From the NCBI RefSeq assembly GCF_051020975.1, contig NW_027478161.1, positions 8,370,001 through 8,434,000 of the forward strand: a DNA stretch of 64,000 nucleotides, in the 5' to 3' direction. Below the pieces are notes generated by a model, which was not told where the DNA came from, made no database searches, and worked only from the letters and a program-made list of their open reading frames with translations. Below, piece after piece: positions 36,668-49,797 of the stretch (positions within the stretch are counted from its first letter, which is position 1; each line of letters opens with the position of its first letter). Source of the stretch: Osmia lignaria lignaria. Its lineage: Eukaryota; Arthropoda; Insecta; Hymenoptera; Megachilidae. A program made the position numbers and the translations under genes.

Positions 36668-39600
36668 TTTTGCCATAGCTCGCTTCGTTTCCGAGATATT
36701 TGCAGATTTATCTCAAGGGAAGGGGCCTGACGGACATATTTCGAGATATTTCTTCTTCTTGTTGTTCTTCTTCTGCACAGCTAAGCTGGAAGTGGCATTT
36801 GCAGCTCGCAATAGTGCAGAGTTATCTCAAAGAAAGGGGCCACGGTGTTTCTGTATCTCTATTATGTTGGTGCGGCTTCGGAACTTTTAAATATCTTGAT
36901 ATATCTCGAGAACTACGCATCTGATCAAATAATATCATAGAACATAAAAAGTAGGAAACTTAATTCTCCACAAATAAGGTCTCTTAACATTTTGCCATAG
37001 CTCGCTTCGTTTCCGAGATATTTGCAGATTTATCTCAAGGGAAGGGGCCTGACGGACATATTTCGAGATATTTCTTCTTCTTGTTGGTCTTCTTCTGCAC
37101 AGCTAAGCTGGAAGTGGCATTTGCAGCTCGCAATAGTGCAGAGTTATCTCGAAGAAAGGGGCCACGGTGTTTCTGTATCTCTATTATGTTGGTGCGGCTT
37201 CGGATCTTTTAAATATCTCGATATATCTCGAGAACTACGCATCTGATCAAATAATATCATACAACGTAAATAGTAGGAAACTTAATTCTCTACAAATAAG
37301 GTCTCTTAACATTTTGCCATAGCTCGCTTCGTTTCCGAGATATTTGCAGATTTATCTCAAGGGAAGGGCCCTGACGGACATATTTCGAGATATTTCTTCT
37401 TCTTGTTGGTCTTCTTCTGCACAGCTAAGCTGGAAGTGGCATTTGCAGCTCGCAATAGTGCAGAGTTATCTCAAAGAAAGGGGCCACGGTGTTTCTGTAT
37501 CTCTATTATGTTGGTGCGGCTTCGGAACTTTTAAATATCTTGATATATCTCGAGAACTACGCATCTGATCAAAAAATATCATAGAACATAAAAAGTAGGA
37601 AACTTCATTCTCTACCAAAAAGGTCTCTCAACATTTTGCCATAGCTCGCTTCGTTTCCGAGATATATGCAGATTTATCTCAAGGGAAGGGGCCTGACGGA
37701 CATATTTCGGGATATTTCTTTTTCTTGTTGTTCTTCTTCTGCACAGCTAAACAGGAAGTGGCATTTCCAGCTCGCAATAGTGCAGAGTTATCTGAAAGAA
37801 AGGGGCCACGGTGTTTCTGTATCTCTATTATGTTGGTGCGGCTTCGGAACTTTTAAATATCTTGATATATCTCGAGAACTACGCATTTGATCAAATAATA
37901 TCATAGAACATAAAAAGTAGGAAACTTAATTCTCTGCAAATAAGGTCTCTTAACATTTTGCCATAGCTCGCTTCGTTTCCGAGATATTTGCAGATTTATC
38001 TCAAGGGAAGGGGCCTGACGGACATATTTCGAGATATTTCTTCTTCTTGTTGTTCTTCTTCTGCACAGCTAAGCTGGAAGCGGCATTTGCGGCTCGCACT
38101 AGTGCAGAGTTATCTCAAAGAAAGGGGCCACGGTGTTTCTGTATCTCTATTATGTTGGTGCAGCTTCGGATCTGTTAAATATCTCGATATATCTCGAAAA
38201 CTACGCTTCTGATCAAAAAATATCATAGAACATAAATTGTAGGAAACATAATTCTCTACAAAAAAGGTCTCTTAACATTTTGCCATAGCTCGTTTCGTTT
38301 CCGAGATATTTGCAGATATATCTCAAGGGAAGGGGCCTGACGGACATATTTCGAGATATTTCCTCTTCTTGTTGTTCTTCTTCTGCACAGCTAAACTGGA
38401 AGTGGCATTTCCAGCTCGCAATAGCGCAGAGTTATCTCAAAGAAAGGGGCCACGGTGTTTCTGTATCTCTATTATGTTGGTGCGGCTTCGGAACTTTTAA
38501 ATATCTTGATATATCTCGAGAACTACGCATCTGATCAAAAAATATCATAGAACATAAAAAGTAGGAAACTTAATTCTCTACAAATAAGGTATCTTAACAT
38601 TTTGCCATAGCTCGCTTCGTTTCCGAGATATTTGCAGATTTATCTCAAGGGAAGGGGCCTGACGGACATTTTTCGAGATATTTCTTCTTCTTGTTGTTCT
38701 TCTTCTGCACAGCTAAGCTGGAAGTGGCATTTGCAGCTCGCAATAGTGCAGAGTTATCTCGAAGAAAGGGGCCACGGTGTTTCTGTATCTCTATTATGTT
38801 GGTGCGGCTTCGGAACTTTTAAATATCTTGATATATCTCGAAAACTACGCTTCTGATCAAAAAATATCATAGAACATAAATTGTAGGAAACATAATTCTC
38901 TACAAAAAAGGTCTCTTAACATTTTGCCATAGCTCGTTTCGTTTCCGAGATATTTGCAGATATATCTCAAGGGAAGGGGCCTGACGGACATATTTCGAGA
39001 TATTTCCTCTTCTTGTTGTTCTTCTTCTGCACAGCTAAGCTGGAAGTGGCATTTGCAGCTCGCAATAGTGCAGAGTTATCTCGAAGAAAGGGGCCACGGT
39101 GTTTCTGTATCTCTATTATGTTGGTGCGGCTTCGGAACTTTTAGATATCTTGATATATCTCGAGAACTACGCATCTGATCAAAAAATATCATAGAACATA
39201 AAAAGTAGGAAACTTAATTCTCTACAAAAAAGGTCTCTTAACATTTTGCCATAGCTCGCTTCGTTTCCGAGATATTTGCAGATTTATCTCAAGGGAAGGG
39301 GCCTGACGGACATATTTCGAGATATTTCTTCTTCTTGTTGTTCTTCTTCTGCACAGCTAAGCTGGAAGTGGCATTTGCAGCTCGCAATAGTGCAGAGTTA
39401 TCTCAAAGAAAGGGGCCACGGTGTTTCTGTATCTCTATTATGTTGGTGCGGCTTCGGATCTTTTAAATATCTCGATATATCTCGAAAACTACGCTTCTGA
39501 TCAAAAAATATCATAGAACATAAATTGTAGGAAACATAATTCTCTACAAAAAAGGTCTCTTAACATTTTGCCATAGCTCGTTTCGTTTCCGAGATATTTG

Positions 39601-40859
39601 CAGATATATCTCAAGGGAAGGGGCCTGACGGACATATTTCGAGATATTTCCTCTTCTTGTTGTTCTTCTTCTGCACAGCTAAACTGGAAATGGCATTTCC
39701 AGCTCGCAATAGCGCAGAGTTATCTCAAAGAAAGGGGCGACGGTGTTTCTGTATCTCTATTATGTTGGTGCGGCTTCGGAACTTTTAAATATCTTGATAT
39801 ATCTCGAGAACTACGCATCTGATCAAAAAATATCATAGAACATAAAAAGTAGGAAACTTAATTCTCTACAAAAAAGGTCTCTTAACATTTTGCCATAGCT
39901 CGCTTCCTTTCCGAGATATTTGCAGATTTATCTCAAGGGAAGGGGCCTGACGGACATATTTCGAGATATTTCTTCTTCTTGTTGTTCTTCTTCTGCACAG
40001 CTAAGCTGGAAGTGGCATTTGCAGCTCGCAATAGTGCAGATTTATCTCAAAGAAAGGGGCCACGGTGTTTCTGTATCTCTATTATGTTGGTGCGGCTTCG
40101 GAACTTTTAAATATCTCGATATATCTCGAGAACTACGCATCTGATCGAAAAATATCATAGAACATAAAAAGTAGGAAACTTAATTCTCTACAAAAGAGGT
40201 CTCTTAACATTTTGCCATAGCTTGCTTCGTTTCCGAGATATTTGCAGATTTATCTCAAGGGAAGGGGCCTGACGGACATATTTCGAGATATTTCTTCTTT
40301 TTGTTGTTCTTCTTCTGCACAGCTAAGCTGGAAGTGGCATTTGCAGCTCGCAATAGTGCAGAGTTATCTCAAAGAAAGGGGCCACGGTGTTTCTGTATCT
40401 CTATTATGTTGGTGCGGCTTCGGATTTTTTAAATATCTTGATATATCTCGAGAACTACGCATCCGATCAAAAAATATCATAGAGCATAAAAAGTAGGAAA
40501 CTTAATTCTCTACAAAAAAGGTCTCTCAACATTTTGCCATAGCTCGCTTCGTTTCCGAGATATTTGCAGATGTATCTCAAGGGAAGGGGCCTGACGGACA
40601 TATTTCGAAATATTTCTTATTCTTGTTGTTCTTCTTCTGCACAGCTAAGCTGGAAGTGGCATTTGCAGCCCGCAATAGTGCAGAGTTATCTCAAGGAAAG
40701 GGGCCACGGTGTCTCTGTACCTCTATTATGTTGGTGCAGCTTCGGAGCTTTTAAATATCTTGATATATCTCGAGAACTACGCATCTGATCAAAAAATATC
40801 ATAGAACATAAAAAGTAGGAAACTTAATTCTCTACAAAAAAGGTCTCTTAACGTTTTGC
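36668..40859. repeat. 13-monomer duplication, copy 2
   Basis: This is the right copy of the duplication, directly adjoining copy 1. The breakpoint lies in the conserved linker around TAAC[A/G]TTTTGCC, so the duplication keeps the monomer phase. That is as expected for unequal exchange between homologous positions of different units. Confidence 0.9.
39684..39702. other. Hairpin variant, second copy
   Basis: The same 19-base inverted repeat as at 35498, carried here by the 13-monomer duplication. Confidence 0.8.
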
Positions 40860-42552
40860 AATAGCTCGCTTCGTTTCCGAGATATTTGCAGATTTATCTC
40901 AAGGGAAGGGTCCTGACGGACATATTTCGAGATATTTCTTCTTCTTGTTGTTCTTCTTGTGCACAGCTAAACTGGAAGTGGCATTTCCATCTCGCAATAG
41001 TGCAGAGTTATCCCAAAGAAAGGGGCCACGGTGTTTCTGTATCTCTATTATGTTGGTGCGGCTTCGGAACTTTTAAATATCTCGATATATCTCGAAAACT
41101 ACGCTTCTGATCAAAAAATATCATAGAACATAAATTGTAGGAAACATAATTCTCTACAAAAAAGGTCTCTTAACATTTTGCCATAGCTCGCTTCCTTTCC
41201 GAGATATTTGCAGATTTATCTCAAGGGAAGGGGCCTGACGGACATATTTCGAGATATTTCTTCTTCTTGTTGTTCTTCTTCTGCACAGCTAAGCTGGAAG
41301 TGGCATTTGCAGCTCGCAATAGTGCAGAGTTATCGCAAAGAAAGGGGCTACGGTGTTTCTGTATCTCTATTATGTTGGTGCGGCTTCGGAACTTTTAAAT
41401 ATCTTGATATATCTCGAGAACTACGCATCTGATCAAAAAATATCATAGAACATAAAAAGTAGGAAACTTAATTCTCTACAAAAAAGGTCTCTTAACGTTT
41501 TGCAATAGCTCGCTTCGTTTCCGAGATATTTGCAGATTTATCTCAAGGGATGGGTCCTGACGGACATATTTCGAGATATTTCTTCTTCTTGTTGTTCTTC
41601 TTCTGCACAGCTAAGCTGGAAGTGGCATTTGCAGCTCGCAATAGTGCAGAGTTATCTCAAAGAAAGGGGCCACGGTGTTTCTGTACCTCTATTATGTTGG
41701 TGCAGCTTCGGAGCTTTTAAATATCTTGATATATCTCGAGAACTACGCATCTGATCAAAAAATATCATAGAGCATAAAAAGTAGGAAACTTAATTCTCTA
41801 CAAAAAAGGTCTCTTAACATTTTGCCATAGCTCGCTTCGTTTCCGAGATATTTGCAGATTTATCTCAAGGGAAGGGGCCTGACGGACATATTTCGAGATA
41901 TTTCTTCTTCTTGTTGTTCTTCTTCTGCACAGCTAAGCTGGAAGTGGCATTTGCAGCGCGCAATAGTGCAGAGTTATCTCAAAGAAAGGGGCCACGGTGT
42001 TTCTGTATCTCTATTATGTTGGTGCGGCTTCGGAACTTTTAAATATCTTGATATATCTCGAGAACTACGCATCTGTTCAAAAAATATCATAGAACATAGA
42101 AAGTAGGAATCCTAATTTTCTACAAAAAAGGTCTCTTAACATTTTGCCGTAGCTCGCTTCGTTTCCGAGATATTTGCAGATTTATCTCAAGGGAAGGGGC
42201 CTGACGGACATTTTTCGAGATATTTCTTCTTCTTGTTGTTCTTCTTCTGCACAGCTAAGCTGGAAGTGGCATTTGCAGCTCGCAATAGTGCAGAGTTATC
42301 TCGAAGAAAGGGGCCACGGTGTTTCTGTATCTCTATTATGTTGGTGCGGCTTCGGAACTTTTAGATATCTTGATATATCTCGAGAACTACGCATCTGATC
42401 AAAAAATATCATAGAACATAAAAAGTAGGAAACTTAGTTCTCTACAAAAAAGGTCTCTTAACATTTTGCCATAGCTCGCTTCGTTTCCGAGATATTTGCA
42501 GATTTATCTCAAGGGAAGGGGCCTGACGGACATATTTCGAGATATTTCTTCT
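40621..42552. repeat. 6-monomer duplication, copy 1 (1932 bp)
   Basis: This is the left copy of a tandem duplication of 6 x 322 bp. It starts inside the triplet tract of unit 40564: to the left that unit has ATATTTCGAAATATTTCTTA, which its counterpart at 42496 lacks. Units include GGGTCCTGACGG with TTATCCCAAAG and type-B end, TTATCGCAAAG with GGGGCTACGG, GGATGGGTCC, GCAGCGCGCAATAG with ATCTGTTC, and GGACATTTTTCG with TTTTAGATATC. I could find about seven single-base differences from copy 2. Confidence 0.88.
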
Positions 42553-44507
42553 TCTTGTTGTTCTTCTTCTGCACAGCTAAGCTGGAAGTGGCATTTGCAG
42601 CCCGCAATAGTGCAGAGTTATCTCAAGGAAAGGGGCCACGGTGTCTCTGTACCTCTATTATGTTGGTGCAGCTTCGGAGCTTTTAAATATCTTGATATAT
42701 CTCGAGAACTACGCATCTGATCAAAAAATATCATAGAACATAAAAAGTAGGAAACTTAATTCTCTACAAAAAAGGTCTCTTAACGTTTTGCAATAGCTCG
42801 CTTCGTTTCCGAGATATTTGCAGATTTATCTCAAGGGAAGGGTCCTGACGGACATATTTCGAGATATTTCTTCTTCTTGTTGTTCTTCTTCTGCACAGCT
42901 AAACTGGAAGTGGCATTTCCAGCTCGCAATAGTGCAGAGTTATCCCAAAGAAAGGGGCCACGGTGTTTCTGTATCTCTATTATGTTGGTGCGGCTTCGGA
43001 ACTTTTAAATATCTCGATATATCTCGAAAACTACGCTTCTGATCAAAAAATATCATAGAACATAAATTGTAGGAAACATAATTCTCTACAAAAAAGGTCT
43101 CTTAACATTTTGCCATAGCTCGCTTCCTTTCCGAGATATTTGCAGATTTATCTCAAGGGAAGGGGCCTGACGGACATATTTCGAGATATTTCTTCTTCTT
43201 GTTGTTCTTCTTCTGCACAGCTAAGCTGGAAGTGGCATTTGCAGCTCGCAATAGTGCAGAGTTATCGCAAAGAAAGGGGCTACGGTGTTTCTGTATCTCT
43301 ATTATGTTGGTGCGGCTTCGGAACTTTTAAATATCTTGATATATCTCGAGAACTACGCATCTGATCAAAAAATATCATAGAACATAAAAAGTAGGAAACT
43401 TAATTCTCTACCAAAAAGGTCTCTTAACGTTTTGCAATAGCTCGCTTCGTTTCCGAGATATTTGCAGATTTATCTCAAGGGATGGGTCCTGACGGACATA
43501 TTTCGAGATATTTCTTCTTCTTGTTGTTCTTCTTCTGCACAGCTAAGCTGGAAGTGGCATTTGCAGCTCGCAATAGTGCAGAGTTATCTCAAAGAAAGGG
43601 GCCACGGTGTTTCTGTACCTCTATTATGTTGGTGCAGCTTCGGAGCTTTTAAATATCTTGATATATCTCGAGAACTACGCATCTGATCAAAAAATATCAT
43701 AGAACATAAAAAGTAGGAAACTTAATTCTCTACAAAAAAGGTCTCTTAACATTTTGCCATAGCTCGCTTCGTTTCCGAGATATTTGCAGATTTATCTCAA
43801 GGGAAGGGGCCTGACGGACATATTTCGAGATATTTCTTCTTCTTGTTGTTCTTCTTCTGCACAGCTAAGCTGGAAGTGGCATTTGCAGCGCCCAATAGTG
43901 CAGAGTTATCTCAAAGAAAGGGGCCACGGTGTTTCTGTATCTCTATTATGTTGGTGCGGCTTCGGAACTTTTAAATATCTTGATATATCTCGAGAACTAC
44001 GCATCTGTTCAAAAAATATCATAGAACATAGAAAGTAGGAATCCTAATTTTCTACAAAAAAGGTCTCTTAACATTTTGCCGTAGCTCGCTTCGTTTCCGA
44101 GATATTTGCAGATTTATCTCAAGGGAAGGGGCCTGACGGACATTTTTCGAGATATTTCTTCTTCTTGTTGTTCTTCTTCTGCACAGCTAAGCTGGAAGTG
44201 GCATTTGCAGCTCGCAATAGTGCAGAGTTATCTCGAAGAAAGGGGCCACGGTGTTTCTGTATCTCTATTATGTTGGTGCGGCTTCGGAACTTTTAGATAT
44301 CTTGATATATCTCGAGAACTACGCATCTGATCAAAAAATATCATAGAGCATAAAAAGTAGGAAACTTAATTCTCTACAAAAAAGGTCTCTTAACATTTTG
44401 CCATAGCTCGCTTCGTTTCCGAGATATTTGCAGATTTATCTCAAGGGAAGGGGCCTGACGGACATATTTCGAGATATTTCTTCTTCTTGTTGTTCTTCTT
44501 CTGCACA
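42553..44507. repeat. 6-monomer duplication, copy 2
   Basis: This is the right copy; the match runs on slightly beyond one period and stops at GCACAGGTAAGCTTTAAGTGG in unit 44428. Differences from copy 1 include CTTCTGCACAG versus CTTGTGCACAG, TTCCAGCTCG versus TTCCATCTCG, TCTACCAAAA versus TCTACAAAAA, and GCGCCCAATAG versus GCGCGCAATAG. It is older than the 13-monomer event or has accumulated conversion tracts. Confidence 0.88.
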
Positions 44508-45157
44508 GGTAAGCTTTAAGTGGCATTTGCAGCTCGCAATAGTGCAGAGTTATCTCAAAGAAAGGGGCCACGGTGTTTCTGTATCTCTATTATGTTGGTG
44601 CGGCTTCGGATCTTTTAAATATCTCGATATATCTCGAAAACTACGCTTCTGATCAAAAAATATCATAGAACATAAATTGTAGGAAACATAATTCTCTACA
44701 AAAAAGGTCTCTTAACATTTTGCCATAGCTCGTTTCGTTTCCGAGATATTTGCAGATATATCTCAAGGGAAGGGGCCTGACGGACATATTTCGAGATATT
44801 TCCTCTTCTTGTTGTTCTTCTTCTGCACAGCTAAGCTGGAAGTGGCATTTGCAGCTCGCAATAGTGCAGAGTTATCTCGAAGAAAGGGGCCACGGTGTTT
44901 CTGTATCTCTATTATGTTGGTGCGGCTTCGGAACTTTTAGATATCTTGATATATCTCGAGAACTACGCATCTGATCCAAAAATATCATAGAACATAAAAA
45001 GTAGGAAACTTAATTCTCTACAAAAAAGGTCTCTTAACATTTTGCCATAGCTCGCTTCGTTTCCGAGATATTTGCAGATATATCTCAAGGGAAGGGGCCT
45101 GACGGACATATTTCGAGATATTTCCTCTTCTTGTTGTTCTTCTTCTGCACAGCTAAA

Positions 45158-45176
45158 CTGGAAATGGCATTTCCAG
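45158..45176. other. Hairpin variant, third copy
   Basis: The same 19-base inverted repeat, in a unit that also keeps TTTCCTCTTC, AATAGCGC and GGGGCGACGG. It therefore descends from the unit class at 35412. Confidence 0.8.
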
Positions 45177-48100
45177 CTCGCAATAGCGCAGAGTTATCTC
45201 AAAGAAAGGGGCGACGGTGTTTCTGTATCTCTATTATGTTGGTGCGGCTTCGGAACTTTTAAATATCTTGATATATCTCGAGAACTACGCATCTGATCAA
45301 AAAATATCATAGAACATAAAAAGTAGGAAACTTAATTCTCTACAAATAAGGTCTCTTAACATTTTGCCATAGCTCGCTTCGTTTCCGAGATATTTGCCGA
45401 TTTATCTCAAGGGAAGGGGCCTGACGGACATTTTTCGAGATATTTCTTCTTCTTGTTGTTCTTCTTCTGCACAGCTAAGCTGGAAGTGGCATTTGCAGCT
45501 CGCAATAGTGCAGAGTTATCTCGAAGAAAGGGGCCACGGTGTTTCTGTATCTCTATTATGTTGGTGCGGCTTCGGAACTTTTAGATGTCTTGATATATCT
45601 CGAGAACTACGCATCTGATCAAACAATATCATAGAACATAAAAAGTAGGAAACTTAATTCGCTACAAAAAAGGTCTCTTAACATTTTGCCATAGCTCGCT
45701 TCGTTTCCGAGATATTTGCAGATTTATCTCAAGGGAAGGGGCCTGACGGACATATTTCGAGATATTTCTTCTTCTTGTTGTTCTTCTTCTGCACAGCTAA
45801 GCTGGAAGTGGCATTTGCAGCTCGCAATAGTGCAGAGTTATCTCAAAGAAAGGGGCCACGGTGTTTCTGTATCTCTATTATGTTGGTGCGGCTTCGGAAC
45901 TTTTAAATATCTCGATATATCTCGAGAACTACGCATCTGATCGAAAAATATCATAGAACATAAAAAGTAGGAAACTTAACTCTCTACAAAAGAGGTCTCT
46001 TAACATTTTGCCATAGCTCGCTTCGTTTCCGAGATATTTGCAGATTTATCTCAAGGGAAGGGGCCTGACGGACATATTTCGAGATATTTCTTCTTTTTGT
46101 TGTTCTTCTTCTGCACAGCTAAGCTGGAAGTGGCATTTGCAGCTCGCAATAGTGCAGAGTTATCTCAAAGAAAGGGGCCACGGTGTTTCTGTATCTCTAT
46201 TATGTTGGTGCGGCTTCGGATTTTTTAAATATCTTGATATATCTCGAGAACTACGCATCTGATCAAAAAATATCATAGAACATAAAAAGTAGGAAACTTA
46301 ATTCTCTACAAAAAAGGTCTCTTAACGTTTTGCAATAGCTCGCTTCGTTTCCGAGATATTTGCAGATTTATCTCAAGGGAAGGGTCCTGACGGACATATT
46401 TCGAGATATTTCTTCTTCTTGTTGTTCTTCTTCTGCACAGCTAAGCTGGAAGTGGCATTTGCAGCTCGCAATAGTGCAGAGTTATCTCAAAGAAAGGGGC
46501 CAAGGTGTTTCTGTATCTCTATTATGTTGGTGCGGCTTCGGATTTTTTAAATATCTTGATATATCTCGAGAACTACGCATCCGATCAAAAAATATCATAG
46601 AGCGTAAAAAGTAGGAAACTTAATTCTCTACAAAAAAGGTCTCTTAACATTTTGCCATAGCTCGCTTCGTTTCCGAGATATTTGCAGATTTATCTCAAGG
46701 GAAGGGGCCTGACGGACATATTTCGAAATATTTCTTATTCTTGTTGTTCTTCTTCTGCACAGCTAAGCTGGAAGTGGCATTTGCAGCCCGCAATAGTGCA
46801 GAGTTATCTCAAGGAAAGGGGCCACGGTGTCTCTGTACCTCTATTATGTTGGTGCAGCTTCGGAGCTTTTAAATATCTTGATATATCTCGAGAACTACGC
46901 ATCTGATCAAAAAATATCATAGAACATAGAAAGTAGGAAACTTAATTCTCTACAAAAAAGGTCTCTTAACATTTTGCCATAGCTCGCTTCGTTTCCGAGA
47001 TATTTGCAGATATATCTCAAGGGAAGGGGCCTGACGGACATATTTCGAGATATTTCTTCTTCTTGTTGTTCTTCTTCTGCACAGCTAAGCTGGAAGTGGC
47101 ATTTGCAGCGCGCAATAGTGCAGAGTTATCTCAAAGAAAGGGGCCACGGTGTTTCTGTATCTCTATTATGTTGGTGCGGCTTCGGAACTTTTAAATATCT
47201 TGATATATCTCGAGAACTACGCATCTGTTCAAAAAATATCATAGAACATAAAAAGTAGGAATCCTAATTTTCTACAAAAAAGGTCTCTTAACATTTTGCC
47301 GTAGCTCGCTTCGTTTCCGAGATATTTGCAGATTTATCTCAAGGGAAGGGGCCTGACGGACATATTTCCAGATATTTCTTCTTCTTGTTGTTCTTCTTCT
47401 GCACAGCTAAGCTGGAAGTGGCATTTGCCGCTCGCAATAGTGCAGAGTTATCCCAAAGAAAGGGGCCACGGTGTTTCTGTATCTCTATTATGTTGGTGCG
47501 GCTTCGGAACTTTTAAATATCTCGATATATCTCGAAAACTACGCTTCTGATCAAAAAATATCATAGAACATAAATTCTAGGAACCATAATTCTCTACAAA
47601 AAAGGTCTCCTAACATTTTGCCATAGCTCGCTTCGTTTCCGAGATATTTGCAGATTTATCTCAAGGGAAGGGTCCTGATGGACATATTTCGAGATATTTC
47701 TTCTTCTTGTTGTTCTTCTTCTGCACAGCTAAACTGGAAGTGGCATTTCCAGCTCGCAATAGCGCAGAGTTATCTCAAAGAAAGGGGCGACGGTGTTTCT
47801 GTATCTCTATTATGTTGGTGCGGCTTCGGAACTTTTAAATATCTTGATATATCTCGAGAACTACGCATCTGATCAAAAAATATCATAGAACATAAAAAGT
47901 AGGAAACTTAATTCTCTACAAATAAGGTCTCTTAACATTTTGCCATAGCTCGCTTCGTTTCCGAGATATTTGCAGATTTATCTCAAGGGAAGGGGCCTGA
48001 CGGATATTTTTCGAGATATTTCTTCTTCTTGTTGTTCTTCTTCTGCACAGCTAAGCTGGAAGTGGCATTTGCAGCTCGCAATAGTGCAGAGTTATCTCGA

Positions 48101-49021
48101 AGAAAGGGGCCACGGTGTTTCTGTATCTCTATTATGTTGGTGCGGCTTCGGAACTTTTAGATATCTTGATATATCTCGAGAACTACGCATCTGATCAAAC
48201 AATATCATAGAACATAAAAAGTAGGAAACTTAATTCTCTACAAAAAAGGTCTCTTAACATTTTGCCATAGCTCGCTTCGTTTCCGAGATATTTGCAGATT
48301 TATCTCAAGGGAAGGGGCCTGACGGACATATTTCGAAATATTTCTTATTCTTGTTGTTCTTCTTCTGCACAGCTAAGCTGGAAGTGGCATTTGCAGCCCG
48401 CAATAGTGCAGAGTTATCTCAAGGAAAGGGGCCACGGTGTCTCTGTACCTCTATTATGTTGGTGCAGCTTCGGAGCTTTTAAATATCTTGATATATCTCG
48501 AGAACTACGCATCTGATCAAAAAATATCATAGAACATAAAAAGTAGGAAACTTAATTCTCTACAAAAAAGGTCTCTTAACATTTTGCCATAGCTCGCTTC
48601 GTTTCCGAGATATTTGCAGATTTATCTCAAGGGAAGGGGCCTGACGGACATATTTCGAGATATTTCTGCTTCTTGTTGTTCTTCTTCTGCACAGCTAAGC
48701 TGGAAGTGGCATTTGCAGCTCGCAATAGTGCAGAGTTATCTCAAAGAAAGGGGCCACGGTGTTTCTGTATCTCTATTATGTTGGTGCGGCTTCGGATCTT
48801 TTAAATATCCCGATATATCTCGAAAACTACGCTTCTGATCAAAAAATATCATAGAACATAAATTGTAGGAAACATAATTCTCTACAAAAAAGGTCTCTTA
48901 ACATTTTGCCATAGCTCGTTTCGTTTCCGAGATATTTGCAGATATATCTCAAGGGAAGGGGCCTGACGGACATATTTCGAGATATTTCTTCTTTTTGTTG
49001 TTCTTCTTCTGCACAGCTAAA

Positions 49022-49040
49022 CTGGAAATGGCATTTCCAG
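49022..49040. other. Hairpin variant, fourth copy
   Basis: The same 19-base inverted repeat. Here the triplet tract reads CTTCTTTTTG as in the 36056 class, so the unit is a hybrid: its left part comes from one lineage and its hairpin and GGGGCGACGG from another. Confidence 0.8.
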
Positions 49041-49263
49041 CTCGCAATAGCGCAGAGTTATCTCAAAGAAAGGGGCGACGGTGTTTCTGTATCTCTATTA
49101 TGTTGGTGCGGCTTCGGAACTTTTAAATATCTTGATATATCTCGAGAACTACGCATCTGATCAAAAAATATCATAGAACATAAAAAGTAGGAAACTTAAT
49201 TCTCTACAAATAAGGTCTCTTAACATTTTGCCATAGCTCGCTTCGTTTCCGAGATATTTGCAG

Positions 49264-49797
49264 ATTCATCTCAAGGGAAGGGGCCTAACGGACATATTTC
49301 GAGATATTTCTTCTTCTTGTTGTTCTTCTTCTGCACAGCTAAGCTGGAAGTGGCATTTGCGGCTCGCACTAGTGCAGAGTTATCTCAAAGAAAGGGGCCA
49401 CGGTGTTTCTGTATCTCTATTATGTTGGTGCGGCTACGGAACTTTTAAATATCTCGACATATCTCGAAAACTACGCTTCTGATCAAAAAATATCATAGAA
49501 CATAAATTGTAGGAAACATAATTCTCTACAAAAAAGGTCTCTCAACATTTTGCCATAGCTCGCTTCGTTTCCGAGATATTTGCAGATATATCTCAAGGGC
49601 AGGGTCCTGACGGACATATTTCGAGATATTTCTTCTTCTTGTTGTTCTTCTTCTGCACAGCTAAGCTGGAAGTGGCATTTGCAGCTCGCAATAGTGCAGA
49701 GATATCTCAAAGAAAGGGGCCACGGTGTTTCTGTATCTCTATTATGTTGGTGCGGCTTCGGAACTTTTAAATATCTTGATATATCTCGAGAACTACG
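49264..49797. repeat. 5-monomer-offset repeat, copy 1 (offset 1610 bp)
   Basis: This segment is matched by 50874-51407. Shared markers are CCTAACGG, GGTGCGGCTACGG, CTCGACATATCTCG, CAAGGGCAGGGTCCTG and CAGAGATATCTC. The last unit ends with ACGCGTCTG here and ACGCATCTG in the other copy. Confidence 0.8.

Larger units (their letters stand above)
30904..40859. repeat. Array domain 3: nested 7- and 13-monomer duplications
   Basis: The domain begins with a unit carrying GGGAAGGGCCCTGACGG together with GGTCTTC. Units 30904-32191 are repeated at 33158-34445 (offset 2254 bp, 7 monomers), sharing AAGGGCCC, TTTCTTTTTCTTG, ACGCATTTGATC and TCTCTGCAAATAAGG. The right-hand copy then lies inside the 13-monomer unit that was duplicated as a whole, so the 7-monomer event is older than the 13-monomer event. 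Confidence 0.75.
40860..49257. repeat. Array domain 4: CTGTACCTCTATT and AAGGGTCCTGACGG classes
   Basis: This domain is enriched in units with TGTACCTCTATT, GGTGCAGCTTCGGAGC (41530, 42496, 43462, 46682, 48292), units with GGGTCCTGACGG (40886, 41530, 42818, 43462, 46360, 47648), and the linker TAACGTTTTGCAATAG. Several units (44750, 45072, 45716, 46038, 46682) echo the order seen at 34768-36378, but with extra units interposed. Part of this domain is therefore a disrupted older copy of the domain-3 block. Confidence 0.65.
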
